Shown piece by piece: positions 1 to 6,582 of a stretch of DNA of 13,160 nucleotides. How positions within the stretch are numbered: the stretch's first letter is position 1; each line of letters begins with the position of its first letter. The notes beneath the pieces are model-generated. The model had not been told where the DNA came from, searched no databases, and saw only the letters and a list, made by a program, of their open reading frames with translations. Origin of the DNA: Minisyncoccota bacterium (GTDB lineage Bacteria > Patescibacteriota > Minisyncoccia > UBA6257 > HR35); contig CALHPI010000006.1 of NCBI GenBank assembly GCA_938036275.1, positions 1 through 13,160 on the forward strand. Direction: 5' to 3'. Position numbers and translations under genes: made by a program.

Positions 1-31
1 TAGCCCTTAGTCGTTAAAATTCCTCTATAAA

Positions 32-52
32 AGAATCAAGATTCAAGAATAA
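32..52 (+). repeat. Heptamer tandem repeat, copy 1
   Basis: Three 7-bp units (AGAATCA, AGATTCA, AGAATAA) lie head to tail in the non-coding left end. The 19 bp at 31-49, aagaatcaagattcaagaa, are identical to 2160-2178 and to the complement of 9794-9812. The match over 19 bp at three places in 13 kb marks this as a dispersed short repeat rather than chance AT-richness. Confidence 0.75.
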
Positions 53-98
53 AAAAAATATATTGACAAAATTTTAACGATCGTAAATTTTTTGTCAA
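51..98 (-). terminator. Possible intrinsic terminator after htpX
   Basis: Read on the minus strand, downstream of the htpX stop, the 36-bp dyad at 63-98 is followed after TATA by eight T residues (58-51). This is the layout of a rho-independent terminator. Against it, the stem is AT-rich with three mismatches, which would be weak at high temperature, and it lies about 95 nt past the stop codon. No T-run follows the dyad on the plus strand. Confidence 0.45.
63..98. repeat. 36-bp imperfect palindrome with ACGATCGT core
   Basis: The arms TTGACAAAA (63-71) and TTTTGTCAA (90-98) pair perfectly. The centre is the self-complementary ACGATCGT at 77-84. In all, 15 of 18 base pairs match around one axis. 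The same 8-bp core recurs inside a 12-bp palindrome at 154-165. A dyad of this size could be an operator for a dimeric regulator or a hairpin in RNA. Confidence 0.7.
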
Positions 99-153
99 AT
101 TAAGATTTAAAGTTTACAAGAAAAGACTAACTCTAGTTTTACTCTACTATCTT

Positions 154-165
154 TGACGATCGTCA
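154..165. repeat. 12-bp perfect palindrome TGACGATCGTCA
   Basis: This is a perfect 12-bp palindrome about 30 bp beyond the htpX stop codon. It shares the ACGATCGT core with the larger dyad at 63-98, centre to centre 79 bp. It has no loop or T-run, so it is a poor terminator. A paired binding site for a regulator is possible but unproven. Confidence 0.55.
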
Positions 166-193
166 TTGTTCCCCGGAGCTCATTTCAGCAAAT

Positions 194-1087
194 TTAAATC
201 GTCATTCCTCTTAAAATTTTGATTCTTTCTTCAACTGGAGGGTGGGTTGAAAAGAGATTACCGAGCCAGTTGATAAAGCCCTTTTTATCCTTAAAGGGAT
301 TGACAATAAAAAGATGAGCTGTTGCTGGTGAAGTATTTAAAGGAATATTAGAACTTGATATTTTCTCTAAAGCTGAGGCTAAACCTTCGGGATTTCTGGT
401 AAGGAGCGCTGCTGAAGCATCAGCCATAAACTCTCTTTTTCTTGATATTGCTAAAGTGATAAGCTGGGCAAATAATGGAGCCAAAAAAGCTAAAAGGAAA
501 CCGATTACAACAAAAAGAGCATTACTTTTTTCTCTACTGCTTCGACCATAAAAGCTCATTCTTAAAAAGATATCAGCCATAATTGCAATTATTCCAGCTA
601 AAATTGTTGCCATCATCATTACTCGAATATCTAAATTTTTTATATGAGAAATCTCATGAGCAATCACTCCTTCAAGTTCCTCTTTATTTAATTTTTCAAT
701 TATGCCTGTAGTCAGAGCAACAACAGAATTTTTGGGAGATTTACCAGTAGCAAAAGCATTCAAAGCTGGAGTATTAATTAAATAAACTTTTGGTGTTTTT
801 GGAAGTCCGGCAGTAATTGCTAAATTTTCAACCATTCGATAAATTTCAGGCAAATCTTCTTTTTTAATTTCTCGGGCACCAGTTAAAGCCAAAGTAATTT
901 TATCTCCTAAAAATAAAGCCACCAAATTCATCAAAACACCAAAAATCACCGCACCAATAAAAATTAAATCATTTTCTAATAAATAAGCAAAAAGATAACC
1001 CAAAGCAAAAACAAGTCCTAAAAAGAGCATCATCAAAAATCCTGTTCTAAAATTATTTTCTGCCACAACTTTATATGCTGTTTTCAT
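194..1087 (-). CDS. htpX: HtpX-type membrane zinc metalloprotease (M48B)
   Basis: This is a 297-residue protein of the HtpX family, an inner-membrane peptidase that degrades misfolded membrane proteins under heat or envelope stress. The length is normal for the family. Two hydrophobic segments near the N terminus (about 15-37 and 41-60) are followed by the zinc motif HEISH at 144-148. The third ligand is probably E219 in the RKREFMAD stretch. Two further membrane segments lie at about 155-175 and 190-214. The catalytic face is expected in the cytoplasm. The ATG lies 27 nt after the tRNA-Pro discriminator base on the same strand, so the two are probably co-transcribed. Only a weak GGAT-like ribosome site precedes the start. 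All catalytic residues are present, so the protein should be active. The family call is secure; the natural substrates are not known. Confidence 0.95.
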   Translation of the reverse strand: MKTAYKVVAENNFRTGFLMMLFLGLVFALGYLFAYLLENDLIFIGAVIFGVLMNLVALFLGDKITLALTGAREIKKEDLPEIYRMVENLAITAGLPKTPKVYLINTPALNAFATGKSPKNSVVALTTGIIEKLNKEELEGVIAHEISHIKNLDIRVMMMATILAGIIAIMADIFLRMSFYGRSSREKSNALFVVIGFLLAFLAPLFAQLITLAISRKREFMADASAALLTRNPEGLASALEKISSSNIPLNTSPATAHLFIVNPFKDKKGFINWLGNLFSTHPPVEERIKILRGMTI

Positions 1088-1094
1088 TTTTTAC

Positions 1095-1112
1095 ATCCGT
1101 GTAAATCCGTGG
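1095..1112. repeat. Short direct repeat ATCCGTG, 10-bp period
   Basis: Two copies of aatccgtg-like sequence (1095-1102 and 1105-1112) repeat with a 10-bp period in the 27-nt spacer between htpX and tRNA-Pro. A different unit with the same 10-bp period (atgcgaacct) occurs at 9091-9140. The two may be remnants of similar spacer repeats. Confidence 0.5.
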
Positions 1113-1114
1113 TA

Positions 1115-1188
1115 TCGGGGCAGTGGGACTCGAACCCACAACCTCTGGCTCCCAAAGCCAGTGCGCTAACCAATTGCGCTATGCCCCG
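1115..1188 (-). tRNA. trnP: tRNA-Pro (anticodon TGG)
   Basis: A complete cloverleaf reads on the minus strand. The acceptor is CGGGGCA with TGCCCCG, including the C1:G72 pair typical of bacterial tRNA-Pro. The D stem is GCGC/GCGC. The anticodon stem is CTGGC/GCCAG with loop TTTGGGA, giving TGG. The T stem is GTGGG/CCCAC with loop TTCGAGT. The discriminator is A, and CCA is not encoded directly after it, so a CCA-adding enzyme is needed. It lies just upstream of htpX on the same strand and is probably processed from a shared transcript. Confidence 0.95.
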
Positions 1189-1208
1189 TAAAAATAAATT
1201 CTAAATTT

Positions 1209-1217
1209 ATTATATCA
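1209..1217 (-). promoter_or_regulatory. Extended -10 promoter for tRNA-Pro and htpX
   Basis: On the minus strand the sequence reads TGATATAAT, a perfect extended -10 element. It predicts a start about 14 nt before the tRNA-Pro 5' end. I see no good -35 box at 16-18 bp. The element is one arm of a perfect 10-bp inverted repeat (1209-1218 with 1243-1252), whose other arm is the -10 region of the opposite promoter. Confidence 0.65.
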
Positions 1218-1222
1218 TATCT

Positions 1223-1252
1223 TTGCTTAGGATATTATGATTATGATATAAT
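1223..1252 (+). promoter_or_regulatory. Promoter for tRNA-Ala, tRNA-Glu and reverse gyrase
   Basis: A perfect TATAAT lies at 1247-1252, preceded by TG at the extended position (TGATATAAT). A weak TTGCTT -35-like hexamer lies at 1223-1228 with an 18-bp spacer. Transcription would start near 1259, about 18 nt before tRNA-Ala. No other convincing promoter lies between here and the reverse gyrase ATG at 1431, so the topoisomerase gene is probably read from this tRNA promoter. Confidence 0.7.
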
Positions 1253-1276
1253 AAAGAAAGATTATTATTTATTTAA

Positions 1277-1348
1277 GGGCCTGTAGCTCAGTGGTAGAGC
1301 GCCGGTTTTGCACACCGGAGGTCAGGGGTTCAAATCCCCTCGGGTCCA
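1277..1348 (+). tRNA. trnA: tRNA-Ala (anticodon TGC)
   Basis: The cloverleaf is complete. The acceptor GGGCCTG pairs with CGGGTCC and contains the G3:U70 wobble pair, the main identity element of tRNA-Ala. The anticodon stem CCGGT/ACCGG carries loop TTTGCAC, giving TGC. The T stem is AGGGG/CCCCT with loop TTCAAAT. The discriminator is A and CCA is not encoded. It is followed after only 3 nt by tRNA-Glu, so both come from one transcript. Confidence 0.95.
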
Positions 1349-1351
1349 CAA

Positions 1352-1423
1352 GGCCCCGTCGTCTAGTGGCTAGGACACCACTCTTTCAAGGTGGAAACAC
1401 GGGTTCGATTCCCGTCGGGGCCG
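1352..1423 (+). tRNA. trnE: tRNA-Glu (anticodon TTC)
   Basis: The acceptor stem GGCCCCG/CGGGGCC is made entirely of G:C pairs. The anticodon stem CCACT/GGTGG carries loop CTTTCAA, giving TTC. The T arm is ACGGG/CCCGT with loop TTCGATT. The discriminator is G, as usual for tRNA-Glu, and CCA is not encoded. The reverse gyrase start codon lies 7 nt after the discriminator, so 3' processing of this tRNA would create the 5' end of the reverse gyrase mRNA. Confidence 0.95.
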
Positions 1424-1430
1424 CTAAGTT

Positions 1431-4400
1431 ATGGATAAAAACTTTCCTCTTGTTGAATATTTAAATATCTGTCCAATTGATAAAAAAAGAGCAAGTTTTG
1501 AAGAAATTTTTAATTATGGCTTTTGTCAAAAAGATTTTTTAAAATTCAAAAAAAATATTTGGCAATTGAAAGAAGAAAAAATTAACCCTAATGAACTTTC
1601 AAATTTTAAAGACACTTATCTTCTTTATCAAGATTTAAAAAATTTTATCAATTTTTTTCAAAAAAATATTGGCCACTATCCTTTAAAACTTCAACTTTAT
1701 TGGGCAAAAAGAGCTTTAAAAAAAGAATCATTCTCAATAATTGCACCAACAGGAATTGGGAAAACAACTTTTGGAATCATTCTCAGTCATTTTTTATCTG
1801 GCAAGGTCTATTATTTAGTTCCTTCAAAAATTTTGCTTCAGGAAATTGAACAAAAAATAAAACAAATCGAATCGAATAAAAAAATTTTAGTAATTAAAGA
1901 AACTGAAGATAAAAAATTTTTAGAAGACGATTTTGATATTTTAATCACTACCGCTAATTTCTTACACCGCAATTTTGATTCTTTGCCTAAGAATTTTGAT
2001 TTGGTTTTTATTGATGATGCCGATGCCTTGGTTAGACAACCAAAAAACATTGACAAAATTCTAAAACTTATTAAATTTACTGATGATGAGATTGAGGAAG
2101 CTCTGAAAATTATTGATCAAAAAAGAAAGGCGAAAAATCGAGAAGATTGGTTAAAAATAAAGAATCAAGATTCAAGAAGTAAGATTCAAGAAAAAGGAAT
2201 GATTATTGCTGCGTCAGCAACTTTAACTCCGAAAACAAAAAGAATTGCTCTTTTTCGCGAGCTTTTAGGTTTTGAGATTGGTTCAGCAACAACCTATTTA
2301 AGAAATATAGAAGAAATTTATGAAGAGGTCAAAAAAGAAAATTTATGGGAAAAATCTGTTTCCTGGATAAAAAAATTAGGTTCTGGTGGTTTTGTTTTTT
2401 TAAGTGATGATTTTTCTAAAGAAGATTTAAATAATTATTTAAAATTTTTAGAGGCAAATAAAATCTCAGCAATCTCTTATGAAAAATTTAATGCTAAAAA
2501 TAAAGAAAAATTTTTAAATGATGAAATTGCCGTGATTGTTGGATTTAGTAATATTAGAAACCCTTTAACTCGGGGAATTGATTTGCCGCAAAAAGTTAGG
2601 TATGCTCTTTTTGTTGGCATCCCCAAATTTAAAATCCCTCTCAAAAGTTCTTATTCACCGCTTCATCTTTTTTTATTAGGACTTTCTTTAAGAGAAATTT
2701 TAGAAAATGAGGAAAAAAATTTAATTGAAAAAAATTTAAATTTTTTAAAGAAAATATCTTTTTTAAAAGAAGAGCAAGTTTTAGCTGATGAAAATTTAAA
2801 AAATAAATTAGAACCGATTAAAAAAATTTATGACCAATTTCTTGAAGATAAAAATTTAATTAAAAAAATAGAAAGACATCCGCGACTTACTCTAGAAATT
2901 CAAAAAGATTCTCTTTATTTAATTGTTTCTGATCCACGGGGCTATCTTCAAGCTTCAGGAAGGACTTCGCGTCTTTTTCCTTTGGGACTTACTAAAGGAC
3001 TGAGTTTGATTTTAGCTGAAAATTTAAAAGTTTTAAAACATTTAGAAGATAAATTGAAAATTTTGGGCTATGATCCCCAATTTAAAGATATTCGAAAGAT
3101 TGATTTAAGCAAAGTTTTAACGACAATTGACAAAGACCGGAAAATTGTTCAAAAAGTTTTGCAAGGTGAAGAGTTTGTTTTTCAAGATCCAATTGAAACT
3201 TGTTTAGTTATTGTTGAATCACCAACCAAAGCAAGAACAATTGCTAATTTTTTCGGCAGGCCAGCTAAAAGAATTAAAAACAAAATCAATTTTTACGAAA
3301 TTTCTTTGGGAAATTTACATTTAAACATTTGCGCCACCTTAGGTCATTTTACTGATTTAGTTCATAAAGAAGGCTATTACGGAGTTAAAAAAGAAAATGG
3401 AAATTTTATTCCGGTTTTCCAACCTTTTAAAATCTGTTCCCGATGTCAAAGACATTTAGATGAAGATGAAAATGAATGCCCTGTTTGTAAAAATAACGAA
3501 TTTTTAACTCGACAAGAGTTAATTGAAAATTTACGAAAAGTTGCTCTTGAAGTTGACAGAATTTATTTAGCTCCTGATCCTGATAGTGAAGGCGAAAAAA
3601 TTGCTTTTGATTTGTTTATTTATCTTTATCCTTATAATCAAAACATTTCTCGTATTGAACTTCATGAGATTACCCGCAGTGAGTTTTTAAAAAGAATCAA
3701 AGAACCTCGACAAATTAATTTTAATTTAGTTAAATCACAATTTGTCAGAAGAATTGTTGATCGCTGGCTTGGTTTTAAATTGAGTGAAGAAATTCAAAAT
3801 TATTTTAAAAATTTAAATTTATCAGCTGGCCGAGTGCAAACACCAGTTTTGGGTTGGATTTTAGAAAAAGAAAAAAGAATTAAAGAAAAATATTATTTAA
3901 TTAAAGCTGGTTTTGCTGAAAAAACTTTGACTTTTACAACTGAAGATGAAAATTTAGTTAAAGAACTAAAAAGAAAATTTAAAGATGGTGAATTGAGAAT
4001 TAAAATTGAAATTTTAGAAGAAAAAGAGGAAATTTTAAACCCCTTACCTCCTTATGAAACTGGCGAACTTTTAAAAGATGCTTTCGCCTTCTTTAAATTT
4101 GATACTCCAACTACAATGAAATTAGCTCAAGAACTTTTTGAACAAGGTTTAATCACCTATCATAGAACTGATTCTGTTTATATTTCTGATTTTGGAAGAA
4201 ATATTGCTGAGGAATATCTCGAAAAGAAAAATCTTTCTAATCTTCTTTATAAACGGAGCTGGGGAGAAATTGGTACTCATGAAGGCATTCGTCCAACACG
4301 ACCTTTAGATGTTCAAGATTTAATTGAAGAAGAAATTATTTTAGGGCAAAGAAATCTAAATAAAAAACATCTTCAACTTTATGGACTTATTTTTAACCGC

Positions 4401-4910
4401 TTTTTGAGCTCACAAATGAAGCCAGCGAGAGTTTTAAAAGCAAAAACAAGATTGATTTTGAATCATTTAGTTAAAGAGGAGAATTTTTATTTAAAAATTT
4501 TAGAAGAAAACTGTTTAAAATATTTTCGTAATTTAAGACAAATGGAATTAGCAACTGGTGAATTTTATCTTCAAAGTCTAAATATCAAAAAAACATCAAA
4601 AGAGTTTCATTATACTCAAGGAGAAATCATTGAAGAAATGAAAAAAAGAGGTTTGGGTCGGCCTTCAACTTATTCAATTATTGTTGAAACTCTGTTAGAA
4701 AGAAAATATCTTCTCTCCCGATCTGGCTATTTAATTCCGACAAGTTGGGGAGAAAAAATTTATAATTATCTAATAGAAAAATATCCTCAACTGATTTCTG
4801 AAAATTTTACTGCCCAACTTGAGAAAGAAATGGATTTAGTAGCTGAAAATAAAAAAAACTATCAAGAAATTTTAAAAGAAACTTACCAGAAATTAACTAA
4901 TAATCTTTAA
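1431..4910 (+). CDS. rgy: Reverse gyrase
   Basis: This enzyme introduces positive supercoils using ATP. It fuses an SF2 helicase-like half to a type IA topoisomerase, and its 1159 residues are normal for the family. The helicase half shows Walker A (APTGIGKT, 105-112), DDAD (195-198), SAT (262-264), a motif V-like RGIDLP (381-386) and QASGRTSR (507-514). About 120 residues between the last two fit the regulatory latch. The topoisomerase half shows VESPTKA with E596, a Cys4 zinc finger (C669, C672, C683, C686), TOPRIM acids D716, D718 and E720, and the catalytic Y910 in ITYHRTDS. The usual N-terminal Cys4 finger is replaced by CPID (14-17) and CQKD (32-35). Residues 244-255 are encoded by the heptamer repeat. 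No ribosome binding site precedes the ATG, which sits 7 nt after tRNA-Glu. Confidence 0.98.
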   Translation: MDKNFPLVEYLNICPIDKKRASFEEIFNYGFCQKDFLKFKKNIWQLKEEKINPNELSNFKDTYLLYQDLKNFINFFQKNIGHYPLKLQLYWAKRALKKESFSIIAPTGIGKTTFGIILSHFLSGKVYYLVPSKILLQEIEQKIKQIESNKKILVIKETEDKKFLEDDFDILITTANFLHRNFDSLPKNFDLVFIDDADALVRQPKNIDKILKLIKFTDDEIEEALKIIDQKRKAKNREDWLKIKNQDSRSKIQEKGMIIAASATLTPKTKRIALFRELLGFEIGSATTYLRNIEEIYEEVKKENLWEKSVSWIKKLGSGGFVFLSDDFSKEDLNNYLKFLEANKISAISYEKFNAKNKEKFLNDEIAVIVGFSNIRNPLTRGIDLPQKVRYALFVGIPKFKIPLKSSYSPLHLFLLGLSLREILENEEKNLIEKNLNFLKKISFLKEEQVLADENLKNKLEPIKKIYDQFLEDKNLIKKIERHPRLTLEIQKDSLYLIVSDPRGYLQASGRTSRLFPLGLTKGLSLILAENLKVLKHLEDKLKILGYDPQFKDIRKIDLSKVLTTIDKDRKIVQKVLQGEEFVFQDPIETCLVIVESPTKARTIANFFGRPAKRIKNKINFYEISLGNLHLNICATLGHFTDLVHKEGYYGVKKENGNFIPVFQPFKICSRCQRHLDEDENECPVCKNNEFLTRQELIENLRKVALEVDRIYLAPDPDSEGEKIAFDLFIYLYPYNQNISRIELHEITRSEFLKRIKEPRQINFNLVKSQFVRRIVDRWLGFKLSEEIQNYFKNLNLSAGRVQTPVLGWILEKEKRIKEKYYLIKAGFAEKTLTFTTEDENLVKELKRKFKDGELRIKIEILEEKEEILNPLPPYETGELLKDAFAFFKFDTPTTMKLAQELFEQGLITYHRTDSVYISDFGRNIAEEYLEKKNLSNLLYKRSWGEIGTHEGIRPTRPLDVQDLIEEEIILGQRNLNKKHLQLYGLIFNRFLSSQMKPARVLKAKTRLILNHLVKEENFYLKILEENCLKYFRNLRQMELATGEFYLQSLNIKKTSKEFHYTQGEIIEEMKKRGLGRPSTYSIIVETLLERKYLLSRSGYLIPTSWGEKIYNYLIEKYPQLISENFTAQLEKEMDLVAENKKNYQEILKETYQKLTNNL
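2160..2195 (+). repeat. Heptamer tandem repeat, copy 2, inside reverse gyrase
   Basis: Five 7-bp units run from 2161 to 2195 (AGAATCA, AGATTCA, AGAAGTA, AGATTCA, AGAAAAA). The first 20 bp (2160-2179) are identical to the complement of 9793-9812, and 19 of them also match 31-49. The repeat is in frame and encodes residues about 244-255, a charged stretch just before the SAT motif of the helicase half. An indel of one unit would shift the frame. Confidence 0.75.
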
Positions 4911-4930
4911 TCCTTAATTCGGTCTATTAA

Positions 4931-4959
4931 TTGGCACGATTGCGTATTTAGGTTATAAT
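4931..4959 (+). promoter_or_regulatory. Promoter of argS
   Basis: TTGGCA (4931-4936) and TATAAT (4954-4959) are separated by exactly 17 bp, near the bacterial consensus. The expected start is about 4965-4967, only 2-4 nt before the ATG at 4969. GGAG at 4963-4966 is too close to the ATG to act as a normal ribosome site, so the transcript is probably leaderless or nearly so. Confidence 0.8.
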
Positions 4960-4968
4960 TTTGGAGAG

Positions 4969-6582
4969 ATGGATCTATTAACTTTGCAAAGAAAATTAAA
5001 AAATTTAATTAGGAAAGAGATTGAACATGAAAAAGCAACATTGATTAATGAAAAGCTAAGAGTTTTTTTAAATTTCGAAAAACAATACGGAGATTATTCA
5101 ACTAATTTGGTTTTTCTTTTAAAAAAATTTGCTCCTCACAAAGAGAAAGAAATAATTGAAAAAATTCAAAAAGAATTCCGAAATTATTTTCAAAAAATTG
5201 AGATTATTAATGAACAATTAAACTTTTATTTAGCTGATTATATTTTGCTAAAAGATTTGCGTGATGGCTTTAAAAATTTAGGAAAATTTTTAAAACAAAA
5301 TTATGGTCGGGGCCGAAAAGTCAATCTTGATTATGTTTCAGCTAACCCAACGGGTCCACTGACATTAGGTAATGCTCGCGGTGCGGTTATTGGTGATGTT
5401 TTAGCAAACATCTTAAAATTAATTGGCTTTAAAGTCAGTAAAGAATATTATGTTAATGACCGTGGCCGGCAAGTAGAAATTTTAGGCAAAACAATCTTAG
5501 CTCATTTAGGCAAATTAAAGTGGGAAGATGAATTTTATCAAGGAGAATATCTAAAAGAAATTGCTGAAAAATTTTCAAGCAAAATTCAAAATGAAAATCC
5601 AGAAAAAATTGGTAAAAAAGTTGCTGATTATATTTTAGAAAACTTTATTAAACCTTCTCTTAAAAAATTTGGGACTTCCCACGATTTTTTCTTTTATGAA
5701 ACTGAACTTTATAAAAATAAATTGGACAAAAAAATTTTAAAAATTTTAGAGAAAAAAGGACTGGTTTTTCAAGAAAACGGAGCTTTGTTTTTAAAACTAA
5801 CAAAACTTGGTGAATCCAAAAATGAAGTCTTAATTAAACAAACAGGCGAACCAACTTATTTTTTCTCTGATTTAATTCACTACTACTTTAAATATTTTCT
5901 TAAAAAAATTAAAATTGATATTTTGATTGTTGCCAGTGATCATCTTGACCACACTCGCCGGTTAAAATCAGCTTTAAAAATTTTTAAAATCAAAAATTTT
6001 CAGTTTCAACCAATTGTTTATCAAATGGTTCATTTAAAAAGGGGCGAAGAATTTCTAAAAATATCTAAACGAAAAGGGATTTTTATTACTTTACAAGATT
6101 TAATTGAAGAAATTAATCCTGGTATTTTAAGATTTTTTTTCTTACAAAAATCTCCTGAGGTTGTTATTAATTTTGATCTCGATTTAGCTAAAAAAGAATC
6201 TGAAGAAAATCCTTATTGGTATGTAATGTATGCCTATGCTCGTCTCAATAGCATTCTTAATAAAGCTCAAGAACAAAAATTGAAAATACCTAAAAATTTA
6301 AATCCTCAAAAAACAGCTGAAGAAATTTTAAAAATAGAATCAGCTAAAGAAATTTTAAGATTAATTCATAAATTCAAAGATTTAGTTATTATTGTTTATC
6401 AAGAAAAAAGAGTTAATTTGCTTATTGAATATTTGATAAATTTTGCCAAACTGCTTCATAATTTTTATGAAAAAGAAAAAATTCTTCCCGACCTTAGAAA
6501 ATTATTCTTTGTTTCTTTTCTAAAAAACTATTTAGCTTTTGTTTTGAAAATTTTGGAAATAAAACCGGTGGAAAAAATATAA
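4969..6582 (+). CDS. argS: Arginyl-tRNA synthetase
   Basis: This class I synthetase charges tRNA-Arg in the cytoplasm. Its 537 residues are slightly short for the family. The N-terminal tRNA-binding region spans about 1-95. The catalytic core contains SANPTGPL at 124-131, then TLGN (132-135), then ARGA. This is the place of the HIGH signature (usually HVGH), so both histidines are replaced, by T132 and N135. The KMSKS loop is KISKRKG (364-370), close to consensus. The C-terminal helical anticodon-binding (DALR-type) domain occupies about 415-537. The start follows a consensus promoter with almost no leader. The 3' end overlaps the convergent PAP2 gene by 51 bp. The remaining motifs fit ArgRS well, so I take it as the working enzyme; the HIGH change needs an explanation. 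Confidence 0.95.
   Translation: MDLLTLQRKLKNLIRKEIEHEKATLINEKLRVFLNFEKQYGDYSTNLVFLLKKFAPHKEKEIIEKIQKEFRNYFQKIEIINEQLNFYLADYILLKDLRDGFKNLGKFLKQNYGRGRKVNLDYVSANPTGPLTLGNARGAVIGDVLANILKLIGFKVSKEYYVNDRGRQVEILGKTILAHLGKLKWEDEFYQGEYLKEIAEKFSSKIQNENPEKIGKKVADYILENFIKPSLKKFGTSHDFFFYETELYKNKLDKKILKILEKKGLVFQENGALFLKLTKLGESKNEVLIKQTGEPTYFFSDLIHYYFKYFLKKIKIDILIVASDHLDHTRRLKSALKIFKIKNFQFQPIVYQMVHLKRGEEFLKISKRKGIFITLQDLIEEINPGILRFFFLQKSPEVVINFDLDLAKKESEENPYWYVMYAYARLNSILNKAQEQKLKIPKNLNPQKTAEEILKIESAKEILRLIHKFKDLVIIVYQEKRVNLLIEYLINFAKLLHNFYEKEKILPDLRKLFFVSFLKNYLAFVLKILEIKPVEKI

Noticed and set aside
1..30. AGAGGA on the minus strand as a ribosome site for a gene leaving the window to the left
   Set aside because: No ATG, GTG or TTG follows at a usable distance before the window ends, so no gene start can be supported.
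63..98. TTGACA on both strands considered as promoter -35 boxes
   Set aside because: No acceptable -10 hexamer lies 16-18 bp downstream on either strand; the TTGACA sequences are simply the arms of the palindrome.
1838..2056. 72-codon minus-strand frame inside reverse gyrase
   Set aside because: Antisense to the conserved DDAD region of reverse gyrase; no start signals or recognisable domain.
4911..4968. Terminator after reverse gyrase
   Set aside because: The only inverted similarity (around ttaatt at 4914-4934) is imperfect, short and has no T-run; it also overlaps the argS promoter.
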